NCBI RefSeq assembly: GCF_933775445.1
Contig: NC_065875.1
Coordinates: 26,535,555 to 26,599,554, forward strand
Direction of reading: 5' to 3'
Length of the DNA stretch: 64,000 bases
Source: Argentina anserina
Taxonomy: Eukaryota; Streptophyta; Magnoliopsida; Rosales; Rosaceae
Shown: piece by piece, positions 37,601 through 49,292 of the stretch
Numbering within the stretch: position 1 is the first letter of the stretch
Layout of the letters: every line of letters starts with the position of its first letter
The notes under the pieces: model-generated
What the model saw: only the letters and a program-made list of their open reading frames with translations
What the model was told of the DNA's origin: nothing
The model's database searches: none
Position numbers and translations under genes: made by a program

Positions 37601-40082
37601 AGAATCTGATGCTGTGGATATTATAGAAATTGCCCTTAAGCACCATACCTCTGATCTTACCACCAAAGCTATGGCTTTGATTGCTCTCTTGAAGCTATCT
37701 TCACGTTTCCCAGTTTGTTCAGAGTATGTTTTTATTTCAATTTGCTTGTTTTATTATCGTCTAATATTAATTTACACAGCCTGATTGTTCGTTAAAATGG
37801 CCTATGCAGGAGGATCAAAGAAATTGTAGTTCAATACAAAGGAAGCCTTGTGCTCGAATTGCAGCAAAGATCCATTGAAATGAATTCTATTATCTCGAAG
37901 CATCAGAATATTAGGTATAAGTTGCAATTGTTGCATATTTTCCCTGTACTTTCTTTGATTAGGTTCTCATACACAAGCGTGTGCGTGTGCGGTGCACTGT
38001 CAATAGTGCTCATTCATTTACATGTGCTCTCTTTGCATGTGTTCTACTTTAAATCCCAAAGCTGATTGTATGAGCTTGCAGATCTGCACTGGTTGAGAGG
38101 ATGCCAACGTTGGATTTGTTACAGTGGGAGGAACAGCAGAGTGGTTCTATACCAAATACTACTTCAACTCCTGCTCATGCTTCTATCAACATTCCAAATG
38201 GAGTTGCTAAACCTTCATCGGCTCCTCTTGTGGATTTACTTGATCTAAATTCAGATGATGTACCAGCCCCTAGCTCCTCTGGTGGTGATTTTCTTCATGA
38301 TCTTCTTGATGTTGATTTGTCAAAACAATCAGGTTAGTTTCACCAGCACATTAAACAATTATTTTTCTGTTGATTTGTCGAAAAATTTCTGTTGATATGG
38401 TAATGTTGCCAAAATCTTTATGGCCAGAGTTCTAGTTCAGGCTAGTTATTGATGTAAAATTTGGACCTATAGATGCTACAAGAGACATTTCTGAGAAATC
38501 TACTTATTGTAGAATGTAGTGTGTGAACTGCAATCTGTTCTTTGGTTTGGTGATATCAGGAAGTAATTATATGGATATCAATTGTTTTGGTGTTTCACTA
38601 AGTATATTACTGAGTTGGAAAAGTTATTGATTGCAGTATTTCTCTAGTCAGCCCAAAGATATTAATATAGAAACTCTTACAGGTGTTAATCATTCTCCAA
38701 ACAATGGAACCAATGCTCTAATGGACCTCTTGTCTATTGGTACACCTACACAAAGCAACTCAGCTATCTCTGATCTGTTAAATTCTGGTCAAGAGAACAA
38801 AGCACCTGTTTCACCATTAGATGTACTATCATCTCCATCTTCAAACTCCATACAGCCCACTTCTTTTGCTGGAACGATTGATTTGCTGGACAGCTTTGCC
38901 ACCAACTCCCCAATACAAGGTAAAACTTACATCAACAATGAGATGTTGGCATTGAGATATTATTTGGTTAATTTGGTGACAGCCCTCTCTAATATGTGAT
39001 CCAGAAAGCAATGGCCCTGCTTATCCATCTGTAGTAGCATTTGAGAGCAGCAATTTGAGGATAGGCTTTAACTTCTCAAAGCTGCCTGGATATCCACAAA
39101 CAACATTAATTAAGGCTACATTCACTAATTTGTCATCTAGTGTCTATACAGATTTCATTTTTCAGGCGGCTGTTCCAAAGGTAATGTGGCTTCCGAAGTT
39201 TACTTGCTTTCTTTGTTTGACTGTTAATTCTTTTTTTTATTTGTCTGTCAGTGGGCTTCCATTATCGTGTATAGTTAAGTGTGCGAGTTAAGAAGTTAAA
39301 TGTCTTTTCTCAACGTTACGTAAAAGATTCCCACATTTCGTTACTGCTGTGATGAGAAATTATGTTTGAAGGACCTTGGTCGTATACAGATTCCCACATT
39401 TCGTTACTGCTGTGATCTTGTATATTTAGAGTGACTGGTGACTAAAAGTCTGGTTCATTTTGTACTTGGAAATTTAAGTGCACAGACAATAAATTATTTG
39501 TTCTTAACTTCAACGTGCACTTCTGAGTTCTGACTTCTCTATTTTGTTCTGAGGTACAGTTTCTACAACTGCACTTAGAGCCAGCTAGCGGCAATACTCT
39601 TCTGGCAAGTGGTAATGAGTCCATCACACAAACTTTGAAAGTTACCAATAGCCAACATGGAAAGGTACCTGAATCTCTGTCTGTGTGTTGTGTTTAGATC
39701 TGAACTTTCCCTTCATGGATGAGAAAACTTTTCTTTCACTCATTTGGCTTGTAATCATTTACACCTTTAAGATTAAGCAACTTTTAAGTCTCCATTGATA
39801 TGCTGCAAAACTTGTGCACATCTATGTCCATACACATAAACCTAACAAAAGCACTTGGACATGGAAGTGGAACTCAGATCTTTGGTACAGTCTTTAGGGC
39901 TGAGGTTTAAATGAATCCTATTTTTGTTTCCCTCATTTTTTGGTAGATGTGGTGTAATACAGAAATGTACTTGTTTCTTTTTGCAGAAAAGTCTCGTCAT
40001 GCGCATAAGGATAGCTTACAAGATGAACAACAAAGATGTTTTGGAGGAAGGACAAATCAACAATTTCCCGCAGGGTCTATGA
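31665..40082 (+). CDS. AP1G: AP-1 clathrin adaptor complex, large subunit gamma (gamma adaptin)
   Basis: Eighteen exons join in one frame to 870 aa: 31665-31696, 32937-33239, 33426-33567, 34335-34508, 34673-34852, 35070-35224, 35520-35610, 35816-35979, 36535-36589, 36817-36939, 37046-37141, 37596-37723, 37810-37914, 38082-38332, 38683-38919, 39005-39180, 39560-39664, 39987-40082. The start ([26 protein letters not shown]) and the alpha-solenoid trunk ([33 protein letters not shown]) are typical of gamma adaptin. A Ser/Pro/Asp-rich hinge with LLDL-type clathrin-box motifs ([24 protein letters not shown]) leads to the gamma ear ([16 protein letters not shown]) from about residue 750. Known role: AP-1 cargo sorting in clathrin vesicles at the trans-Golgi network/early endosome. 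Splice sites are canonical, but exon 2 has a weak donor (CA|GTATCC). Confidence 0.95.
33897..34223. mobile_element. Tourist-like (PIF/Harbinger) MITE in AP1G intron 3
   Basis: The end GGCCTAGATTGGTATAG pairs in inverted orientation with the right end, which reads GGGCTAGTTTGGTATTG on the minus strand (14 of 17 match). TAA flanks both ends (33894-33896 and 34224-34226). The middle holds shorter inverted blocks around AGAAGCAGC / GCTGCTTCT-type words. No coding capacity. Confidence 0.65.
39325..39416. repeat. 29-bp direct repeat in AP1G intron 16
   Basis: A 29-bp segment beginning AGATTCCCACATTTCG occurs at 39325-39353 and again at 39388-39416, with a period of 63 bp. Noncoding. Confidence 0.8.
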
Positions 40083-42108
40083 GTTGGACCACTTTTTTAA
40101 ATGGTTAAAATGGTGAGCCCAAGTCTCCATAATCTCACTGTCTATCGTGTCAGTGCATTTTTTCTGTTGCGGGGTGGCATTTTCCTTTAGCAAGTGGGAG
40201 TGAATTTTTTTTCTTTAGAATATGGGATTCATCCAATAGCCCCATAACTCCCCTTACATTTTTCTTCCCCCCTTGTAAGTGGTTTGTGTACATTATTACA
40301 AAAGATTCCTTTACGAAATTGTGGGAATTTAAATTTTGTTTTGACTGCACAAAGAAGGGACCTCATGTCATGTTGAGATCTTGAGGTGGTGTTTCTACTT
40401 TTGTTAGTTTGGATTTGCACAGTAGCCTTGTTGTGGGATTGCAAATCAGTTATACTTCTCTTCTTTTTCTGAAACACGAATGAGCTATATAGTACATTAG
40501 CTTTGATTTAATGTAACAATTTTCATTGATGTTAGTAATGTAAGCTTTTCACAATTAGAATCTACTTTTGTATGTCACTTCAAGATTTTTTTATTCTTCA
40601 TTAAAAGTCATGGGGAATAGCCGAATAGCTATATTGTGGTAATTCTTTTGTGGAGCAATATATCGATAGATAGGTATTTCTTTCTCTAGCCATCTCTGGA
40701 AGTTTGAGTTGATGTATTGCCCCGAAAATTTTCCAAAAACCTGTCTTCCTCTAGAGAAAAAGATTAGTGATTTAGCCTCACTTCTGCACTGGGCATCTCA
40801 TCGGTTGATCTAACCATCACTATTATGTACCTCATTTTATTTTGTTCTAGAAGTAAATCACAATTGATACCAAGTCAAGTCCAACATATTTGGTAAGGTG
40901 GCTCCTTTCAATCTTACGAGATATTAACTAGTCGTTATGTTTTTTTATTATGCCCAACCTGCAGGACCTTGGATTCTTCCCCCCTTCACATTGAACAATC
41001 CCATGAACATCAAAACCTCTCTCTTCCAAGGTACTGACTTGGCGGAGTTGGTATTGTAGTGAGATCATGAAACTTACCGACTACCAAAGCCCCAACGCGT
41101 CATCATCATTTGATCTACAGGCTTATTTCATGGCGATTGAACAAGATCCAACATTATTATACAAAATATAATGATCACTAACCCCAATTTCACATCCATT
41201 GAGCCTGTGGACCTCATTAAATTTCTCTAATATTGTGTGCATTTTATTATATTCATCATGACGGAGACACTTCCCCTTCAATAATTGTTTCTTTGTTATA
41301 GAAAAATTGACTCAAAAAATGATAAGAGACTAGTAATCGGAAACTTTTATCGCATTATATGATTGAGAACACGCCACCTCTAACGAGCCCACCATGCACG
41401 GGCCGTTGCCGCCCACCGTGATCAGCCTGTCAACTCAAGCAGGCACCTTATCATAAGAGTCCCTCACACCCCTTTTCATCACGATCCCACCTACCACTAT
41501 GTCTTCCAAAACAAAAAGGGATTCCATGACCTGATCACAAAGAGTTCTCCAGAAACAAATCTTCTAGAGACTCCCAAAGCAGCCAAAATCATCATTTGGA
41601 AGTCACTATTTCATATATCTACAACAAAGTTTATGTTTCTTCTTTTTCTTGTTTACACATTACATGGTTTGATTAGAACTCCTAAGAAGAGAAAACAATG
41701 GTTTCAAACTGAGTGTTCTAGAGTGCTCTCCAGTTTTGATGCTCTAAACCACAGTAAATTTTCTATTTCATGCAGTGGAAGGTGGTGGAAATTACCACAT
41801 CTTCACCTTGCCAAAATGTGAAGCAAAAGAACTTCAGAATGACAGCATCTAGTCCTAAGCATATTGCTAAAGCTGCTAAAGTAAAAGCATTGCCAAGATC
41901 ACTATATACCATCTTACTCAAAAGATAAAGAGCATAGCATATTGTGACAAAGTAATATGAGACAGGATCTGTATAACAGCAAAGAAATCAAATTCCAGAA
42001 CAAAGCAAAAGCCTAGAGCTCTTTTTCTGATAAAGAATTTATATAGATCCATTATATCATTTATATGTATGATGAAGAAATACATATTACATACTACAGC
42101 ACATGATG
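40083..42108. other. Convergent 3' regions of AP1G and the ATL gene, plus spacer
   Basis: It begins with the AP1G 3' UTR and ends with the ATL 3' UTR. In between is AT-rich sequence with no supported gene. A 62-codon frame near 41633 matches no family I know. Confidence 0.5.
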
Positions 42109-43224
42109 TTATTTATCCTGAGATCTATTATAACTCCATGGCAAACCCACAGTAGCTGACGAAGAAGTGGCCACTTGGGTTTCTGCAGAACTTGGAAATT
42201 TGCCCTTTCTAGGCCATAGCCAAATTTTGGAAACAGAAAAGCTCTCACCTTTACCTCCTATTCTTTTCCCCTCAGTATCACTATCACTGTTGGAGTTCCC
42301 ATTTTGCCCAACTCTCCCTTTCACAATCCTCATACTATCACCATTACCACCTGATCTCTTAGGCCTCAGAGCAACTTGTACCTCTAAATCAGCAACCACA
42401 TATTGGTATGATCCCATTGAGTAACATCTCCTTGCATCCAAATTACTACTACTAGTTTCCCCCTCTATTCTCTCCTCACTTCTTCCTTCATTTCCTTCAT
42501 TTCTGGTGGTAGTACTTTTAAACTTTCCAAGTCTCACAGAAAACACTCTCTTCTCAATCTCATTCTCTGCAGACTTGTGACCAGAAATCAGACTCCCGTT
42601 TCCTCCATTGGAAAACCCTTCCTCTTCCCTCGAATCATCGAAATCGAAAACTGGGTTCTCAATGGAAATCCCTTGTGCATATAGTGTCCCTCTACAGAGA
42701 GGGCAAGTAGAATTTGACAGTAACCATGTATCTATGCAATCGATGTGGAAAGCATGACTACATAACGGAAGCAATCTCAGCTGGTCCTTTTCAGCAAACT
42801 CACACAAACAAACTGGACAGTCAAATGGCTCATTTAGACCCTTCAAGTCTTTATAGAGGAACACAGGAAGAGCATCAATGAAAGCTTGATCCAATCCAGA
42901 ATCATGAAGATGGAAGAGCTGCTGTAACTGTCTCTGGAGAACTCCAGACCCAGACATCTGTGGGTTTCTGTTGGATTCAGAAATCGATGAAGATCTACGC
43001 TTTGTAAGATATCTAACAAGCAAGTGAAGAATTCCGGATACGAAAAGCACAACAGCTAGAACAATTATGATGAACAGTATTGCTGGACTAATTTTATTGT
43101 CGGAAGATGAAGATGGTGGTACTAATTGCTTCTGATATTCAGTATCATATGGCAGTGGAGAAGGAGAAGAAAGAAACCGAGATTGAGGATGGTGGTGCTT
43201 GATTTGAGCTTGATTCCAAGACAT
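42109..43224 (-). CDS. RING-H2 E3 ubiquitin ligase, ATL46/47-like
   Basis: An intronless gene of 371 aa, as most ATL genes are. A Ser/Pro-rich N-terminus is followed by one membrane span (about 46-70, ILFIIIVLAVVLFVSGILHL), a basic patch, the GLD motif (110-112), and a RING-H2 domain at 136-178 with ligands C136, C139, C155, H157, H160, C163, C174 and C177 and the Trp at 167 that contacts the E2. The C-terminal half is Ser/Gly-rich and probably disordered. Known role of the family: membrane-anchored ubiquitin ligases in stress, defence and development; the substrate here is unknown. The ATL46/47 grouping is from resemblance of the span and flanks. Confidence 0.93.
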   Translation of the reverse strand: MSWNQAQIKHHHPQSRFLSSPSPLPYDTEYQKQLVPPSSSSDNKISPAILFIIIVLAVVLFVSGILHLLVRYLTKRRSSSISESNRNPQMSGSGVLQRQLQQLFHLHDSGLDQAFIDALPVFLYKDLKGLNEPFDCPVCLCEFAEKDQLRLLPLCSHAFHIDCIDTWLLSNSTCPLCRGTLYAQGISIENPVFDFDDSREEEGFSNGGNGSLISGHKSAENEIEKRVFSVRLGKFKSTTTRNEGNEGRSEERIEGETSSSNLDARRCYSMGSYQYVVADLEVQVALRPKRSGGNGDSMRIVKGRVGQNGNSNSDSDTEGKRIGGKGESFSVSKIWLWPRKGKFPSSAETQVATSSSATVGLPWSYNRSQDK

Positions 43225-44022
43225 TTTAGATTTCTAGGAAAACTAAATCCACCATTCAAGAACCAAAATAACACTTGACCCTTTATGTAAGCTCAAACCA
43301 ACTTGCTTGCTTGGTTTGAGATCAAACCCAACTCACACTATGAACCAAACAAGCAACATGCACATTACATATCTTGCAACTCACAAGAAACCCAACTCAG
43401 TTGTGGTCAGAATCAGAAAAAAGAACAGTTCTTTGACCCTAAAATAGTTTTATAAAGGCAGCTTCAATATGATTGGCCTCAGAAAATCTTTGGCATAACT
43501 TAGAAACTGGTGTACAAGAAGAATAAAAACAAGGAACTCTGTCTTAGAACTGTCCCAGTTTGCAGTGTACCTGGGAAATCTGGCATTGATGGAGCCCAGC
43601 TGTCCATGTTAATAGCTTGGACAATGTTGCAGAGCTTGGCAGAGAGGAATTACAGAAACCCTAACCAAGGTATTACGGGCAGAGGCCGCAGTCCCACCTC
43701 AGGGGCTTTATAAACAGATTATAGTAGAGAAAGTCTTCAGGAAATTTCAGTAGGAGTTGAACTGAGACCTGGTGTAATGGAACTAGTAGCTTCCCAAGGA
43801 GCAGGACCGGGGGTATTAATGTCATTTAGATATTAAGGACGGTGACCTCATGCGTGTGCATCATGGGACTCATGGCATGAGAAGTGTTTTCCGTACCACC
43901 ATGTCTTTACGGGCCCAAGAAGATCGGTATATCTTCACTTCCATGGATCCGAAAGCCCATTAGGCTAACCGAAGACAAAACTATTGGTCGGACTGCTCGC
44001 CGGAATCAGCTGGTTACCTAAA
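43225..44022. other. Upstream region of the ATL gene
   Basis: Likely 5' UTR and promoter of the ATL gene on the minus strand. No other gene is recognised; a 67-codon frame near 43510 is not supported. Confidence 0.45.
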
Positions 44023-44478
44023 GGTCACGTTTACTTTGGATGAAAGGGAATCGATCAGTTTGGGAGTCATTCCCATTCCAGGTTGAAATGTTGTTTACTA
44101 AACTACGGGGGAATCAAATATATGTGGGGCATTGTGTTGGATCGAGATTCATTCTTCTTTTTTCATTTCGGAGTGAGAGATTGATATTGAATTTAATTCG
44201 CCGCTCCTGAATCAGATTTATTTTCTATTTTACCCTTATAACATTATTAAAATTCTAAATTGTCTATGTCAAGGCCCTACAACTTAAAAAAAAATTAAGA
44301 GGGTGTTATTGTAATTGAAAGAGTTATGATTCATACTTCATTTTTCATTCCATATATCAAGTAAACAAAGAAATCGGAGAGTCAGAGAATCATTATCTCC
44401 CAATCTCATTCTCCCCCAATTCCATTCTCCCTCAATTTCATTTTCCCTCAATCTCATTCATGTTTAGTAAACATGCCC
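44023..44478. mobile_element. MITE, possibly Harbinger-like (456 bp)
   Basis: The left end (GGTCACGTTTACT) resembles the inverted right end, which reads GGGCATGTTTACT on the minus strand. AAA is on both sides (44020-44022, 44479-44481). The inner edges hold repeated CTCAATCTCATT-type words. No coding capacity. The superfamily is uncertain. Confidence 0.5.
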
Positions 44479-44481
44479 AAA

Positions 44482-45755
44482 GTCTTTTGAAATTTTGAAA
44501 TACGATGTAGTAGTTGAGAAACACTGTTCAACCTTTGAAATTTTCTTGTTGTGATTTGTAATGCGTGTTCTAGTTGAGGCTGTCTCATGCATTAGAAAAA
44601 AAACTTGAGGAATCAAAATTCAATTTTTATATATGGTCCATTTCTTGAGGAGTTTGATATAATAAATTAGAAATACTGATATAGTCCAATATATTTCAAC
44701 GTGAAATGACCATATGGCCGGAGATGTGGACCTGAAGCCAATCATTATTGCCATCATGCATCTTCTCAATTATATATACAATAAGTCCCTCCTAGCTAGG
44801 TCTTTGTTTTTGTAACTAAAAGATGAAATTAGTTAGTAGCTCACATATATTATATACACGGCTGGAAATGAAGATTGTGAGCTTGTGATCGGAGATGGTA
44901 GGCCATCGAGTACACGTTCTTTGGTCTGAGATTAGTATAGTTTTTGCCAAACATTTCTTAAGTGGTACATGCCATAAGAATTGAGATAGTGGCTTAAATT
45001 GATTTAAGAACATGCATGGGCGTGATAGGACAGGTAATCTATAATTTCCTTCTTTTTTTGGGGAAATATACATTTTACAATTGTTGCTTGTAATTGCATC
45101 TATAGATGAAAAACATTTAACAATGGGGTAATTAATTTAGCAATTAGGAAGGTTCCATAGTTTGCATGTTATGGAAACAAATTACACTGGGTTAATCTCA
45201 GATATGTAAAGGACCAATAGGATATGAACCTTTCTATTTTACCAAATAACCGTCAGCATTTGGATTCATCTTCAAATTGGAAGTTATGTAATGTGTAAAG
45301 CTATTTATGACTGATTTGCAGGACCAAATGATATAAATTGGAATTAATGAATCTCTTCTAGTTGACGTATACAGATACTGGATGCCAACTTTCTAACTGC
45401 TTCAGAAGTTTCTAAGAGTTCCATTAATCTTTCTTTTTTTGGTCAAAACAGTTCCATAAATCAATGAAAGAGAAAATCATTAACTATTAGTGACTTGACT
45501 TGCTGGTTGGGGAAAAAATCGTGTTAATATCTACCCATCTTTTCAATTTTCTTTGTTGTTTTGTTGACTCCATGTACTTCGATAAACTGTGTTTGTTATT
45601 ATTCAAGCTTTTTGAAATAAATAGCTAGCATATAGTTTAAGTTAAGTGACAAATCAAATATTGTCTATAGATAACTAGAGAGAATACTTTGCATACAATT
45701 TTTAATTACACAAACCAGATCAACTTCTATCTTCTTTTTTTCAGGAAAATACTAG
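44482..45755. other. AT-rich spacer
   Basis: No gene or clear repeat recognised. Confidence 0.5.
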
Positions 45756-45757
45756 TA

Positions 45758-45876
45758 TACATCAATGTATGTTATATATTCTACATCAAACGGTCGATAT
45801 TATTTTGTGAGTGTGGTCAAAAAATAATATTCATTGTCAACCGTTGGATGTAGGATGTATCACGTATATTGATGTA
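45758..45876. mobile_element. Small foldback MITE, almost a complete hairpin
   Basis: The left half (TACATCAATGTATG ... CATCAAACGGTCGA) pairs with the right half in inverted order (CCGTTGGATGTAGG ... ATTGATGTA). TA lies on each side (45756-45757 and 45877-45878). The arms are about 50 bp with a very short loop. Confidence 0.6.
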
Positions 45877-45878
45877 TA

Positions 45879-46474
45879 ATATATTAACTCTTTTTTTTTG
45901 TGGGAAATCACAGATGGGAGTACGGTACGTACTTCACTCAGAACAGAAGACTTGTTGAAGAATCTATAGAGTATTAACACAGTTTACCATCTAGCTATTG
46001 CCCAAATGATCGAGTGCATGTTATTGACCAAAAAAAAGATCGAGTGCGTGTGTTAAACTTAAAACCCTAGCTGCTGCGCTGCTACTAATTACCAAAGTTA
46101 TATACTATATAATATATATGCCGCCACAAGAAGATGAGAGGAGATGAAGCCAGGAAATTAAGCTACATAGAAATGATCGATAGAAGCTAATAGCTCTCAC
46201 TATATAATCACAATTAGAATATCATAATAATATCAAACCGTGACTTGAACTCTGAGATCCCGCAGCTCTCAGCTGATGAACATCACCAGTGAGATTTAAT
46301 TTAACAACGATCGACCTCACATGCATGCATATCACATATTAATAGCTCTATATATATCTAGCAGGAGATCGCAAAGAAAAAAGATTACATATTTTATGAT
46401 ATATATCAGTACATGAAATAAGATGTAGATCGACTAACATGCGCATGGTGATCATTAACACGTACTACCGATTT
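45879..46474. other. Spacer downstream of the small bHLH gene
   Basis: It holds the 3' UTR of the minus-strand bHLH gene and AT-rich DNA. Nothing else recognised. Confidence 0.45.
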
Positions 46475-46753
46475 TCACAGCTTGTAAATCTTGGAAAGCG
46501 CTTGCAAAACATCGACCTGGAACCTCAAATGCATTATGTAATCCGCCGTGTGGCGAAACAGCCTCTCCGCCTCCAGCCCTCTCCCTCCCGGAATCAGCAT
46601 TTGCAGCTTCCTCACCTTCACTCTCACAGTCCTCGACGTCCTCCTCATCCATCGACGTCCTCGTTGATTTCCCCCCACCGCACTCGGACTCCTCCTCCTC
46701 CTCGACCTCATCTTCATGGAACACTCGACATGATCCAACGAACTCATTCTCAT
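46475..46753 (-). CDS. Small atypical (non-DNA-binding type) bHLH protein
   Basis: A single-exon gene of 92 aa, starting at 46753 or at the in-frame ATG at 46747. A basic, Arg-rich N-terminal part is followed by a helix-loop-helix of the atypical plant type: VRVKVRKLQMLIPGG, loop GRGLEAE, RLFRHTADYIMHLRFQV, ending LQALSKIYKL. The classical basic-region Glu/Arg pattern for E-box contact is missing. Known for such HLH proteins (IBH1, PAR, UPBEAT groups): they act mostly by pairing with other bHLH factors and altering their activity. The exact subgroup is uncertain. A longer overlapping frame (46455-46874) is acidic and unrelated and is taken as a shadow. Confidence 0.8.
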   Translation of the reverse strand: MRMSSLDHVECSMKMRSRRRRSPSAVGGNQRGRRWMRRTSRTVRVKVRKLQMLIPGGRGLEAERLFRHTADYIMHLRFQVDVLQALSKIYKL

Positions 46754-46906
46754 AATCCAACAAGCTAAGGTATGTTACAAAAGAACAATGATTCAGAAGA
46801 AGAAGAAGAACTTCAAGAAGGAAGGGTGTGGAAGTGTGGAGGAGGAGGAGGGGATATAAATGATGGGGAAGCAAAGCTAAGCAAGGTAGGCGAGTAATAT
46901 AGCAGA

Positions 46907-46916
46907 GGCTATATAG
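46907..46916 (-). promoter_or_regulatory. Candidate TATA box of the bHLH gene
   Basis: CTATATAG on the minus strand, about 155-160 bp before the start codon. A second A/T-rich candidate lies nearer, around 46855. Confidence 0.4.
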
Positions 46917-47131
46917 GGCGACGGGGCCATGTGAGCCGAGCCATTCGTGTTTTTTCCTCGATCTCCTTCACTCCAAAAATCACCACCCCAACTCCGATGG
47001 ACCAATAATTCCCCCAATAAGGCCACAAAATTTCCCTCACGAGCACAGTTCCGTTGTCGTTTTGCCATATGGGGCTACTGCGGCGGGTCCCTATCCAACC
47101 CCACCCCCGTTCTTTCCGAGCTAGACCCACG

Positions 47132-47137
47132 CACGTG
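47132..47137 (-). promoter_or_regulatory. G-box upstream of the bHLH gene
   Basis: A palindromic CACGTG about 380 bp before the start codon, within GC-richer sequence. It is a common binding site for bHLH and bZIP factors. Function is inferred. Confidence 0.4.
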
Positions 47138-49292
47138 TCGTACAGCTATTCTCGCACGCTCGTGTACGCAAGCCATTATCGATCATCTGCATCCTTCTAG
47201 TTCCATCTCTGTTTAGTTACCAACTTACCATGTCCCCGTCCCTCCCCGAATCCCGGAAGTTAACTACCCCTTACGTCGCCGGTCTGATTCTCTACGTTGG
47301 CTACAAACTTCTGACGATCAAAGAATTCACACGTTCGAGTTTTCCAACTTAGCAATCCGTATCGCATGCATGTGTTCGTAGTGTATCTTGTGCTTTACGT
47401 CTTTACAAATATATCCAACGGTAGTATGCTTGAGTATCGATTATAATTTTATAATTAGTAGATTGAAAGTGTCACACACCACGTAATTCCGATGTTTTAT
47501 TTCAAGTTGATAAGATTAGCTCATATATAGGGTAATCGATTAGTGAACATAACATGTTAATTACGTGGCTGAAGTAGTTGTCACGAGCACTTCATCATTC
47601 TTGTGTAAATTTACCCGTTTACATGGGAATTTTAGTGTAGTCCAACTATGTTCCCGGAGATCATACACATCGTGATATGTCATGTGTTTATAAAGGAGCG
47701 ACCGGGGGGGGGGGGGGGGGGGGGGGGGGCTGGAGGAACAACATGGACGTGGTTATCACCTTCATATTTGGTGATATATTTTTGTAACCATAATTATTAT
47801 GTGTACCTGGAGCATCATGTGACACTGTGATGTGATATACTGAGTCGATCATATTACTTCATGGTGTCGTAAACATGCAAGCGGTGAAAGGGAAGAATTA
47901 TTTAAATATGAGTAACCAATTAGAAACAAATACAATAAAACATAAACAAATAACATTAAAGGGGTATGTCATATAAATTGTGTACCGGGTACATATAATA
48001 ATTTTTCAATGAGTTAGGGCCATAACGAATAATGACAACGTGTGAGGTTGGCAAACCTGGATGAGTTTTGAAATGTAACCAATTTTGCAAATTGAATGGA
48101 TATCAACTTTTATATCTTTTCCAAAATAGAATGTGGAGGTTGAGGAGACACATGTAATGTGAGAAATGACATTATTCTTCTTTAGGTAATTGATGATTGA
48201 AATACATTAATGGAAGCGGAATAATATGGGCAAGATTGTGCATGCTAACTTATTATCCAGTGTTCATAATATGGTATGCAGGGAGTGCAACTATTTTATG
48301 TCTATTAATTATCGGTAACATGCATGGATAACTTGGATGTGACTCCCCTCCTAATTGAGAAGTAGCGTATGTACGTGCTTTATTCTTGCATCTTCGATAA
48401 TTCATTATATATGTGTATATCAATAGATTGACAGTGCACAGGGTAGTGATGTTGATCGATATGTTCGTTTAACATGGGTTTGAGGCATCAAGCATAGACT
48501 CACTTGGATGACATGTTATATCCTCCTACGCTTATATACGATACTTGTCCACAAAATTACTTAACATGCGTGTTAGCTTAATAGTAATCGATCGTGCTTC
48601 ATAGTAGTCTACCTAGTACGATGAGATGGCTTACGGTATCACCTACCGCCCTACGTACGAGCCGACTCGGTTTCGGGGGTTTAGGCATTGAACTAACACT
48701 GCATGCAAGTGAAAATAACAATACTAGCTGGATAAGATATCTACATTGTAGCCTGTAGAAGGTCCACTGAAAGAAACTTAAATAAGAAAAAATCTGCTGT
48801 ACGCGGCTGTATGCCATGCATACAGCAAATCTTTCCCAAAACTTCACACACTTCCCCTCGTACATCTCACATTCCTCTCTCTTTTGCCTTTAAAACATTG
48901 CTGTATAACATACAACAATGTACCCGATAAGTAATGCATGTGTGAGTCTACGGCTTTAATGAGTTATTTCACTTATTTGCATGCATTGTATGTATGGTAA
49001 CTTATAAACAGTGAGATCGATGGAGGGCCAGTCGACATCGATTGTCCCTATAGATCAACTCTATTACATGTGAGTTTGTCAACTCACTGATCTCGACCTC
49101 TCCGAAAAGCATCAGGTATCAGAAAATTCAAAATACATAGAAATGGAGCTAATTAGTACAGTCTCAGATCGAATTCATATATATACAGTCGCATAGGTCG
49201 TATATTAATCTTGATGTAAACGTTGACGTGTTCTAGGCCCTTACGGGTTAATTAACACACGATTCAAACTGATCATATCGGAGGATTGTCTC

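Larger units (their letters stand above)
46754..49284. other. bHLH promoter and gene-free spacer
   Basis: The first 500 bp are likely promoter. The rest is AT-rich, with a 26-base G run at 47704-47729. No gene is supported. Confidence 0.5.

Noticed and set aside
38631..38682. Earlier acceptors for AP1G exon 15
   Set aside because: With the phase left by exon 14, the nearer AG sites I tried read into early stops; the acceptor ending at 38682 keeps the frame.
46455..46874. 139-codon frame overlapping the small bHLH gene
   Set aside because: Its product is acidic and repetitive with no family features, whereas the overlapping frame gives a clear helix-loop-helix.
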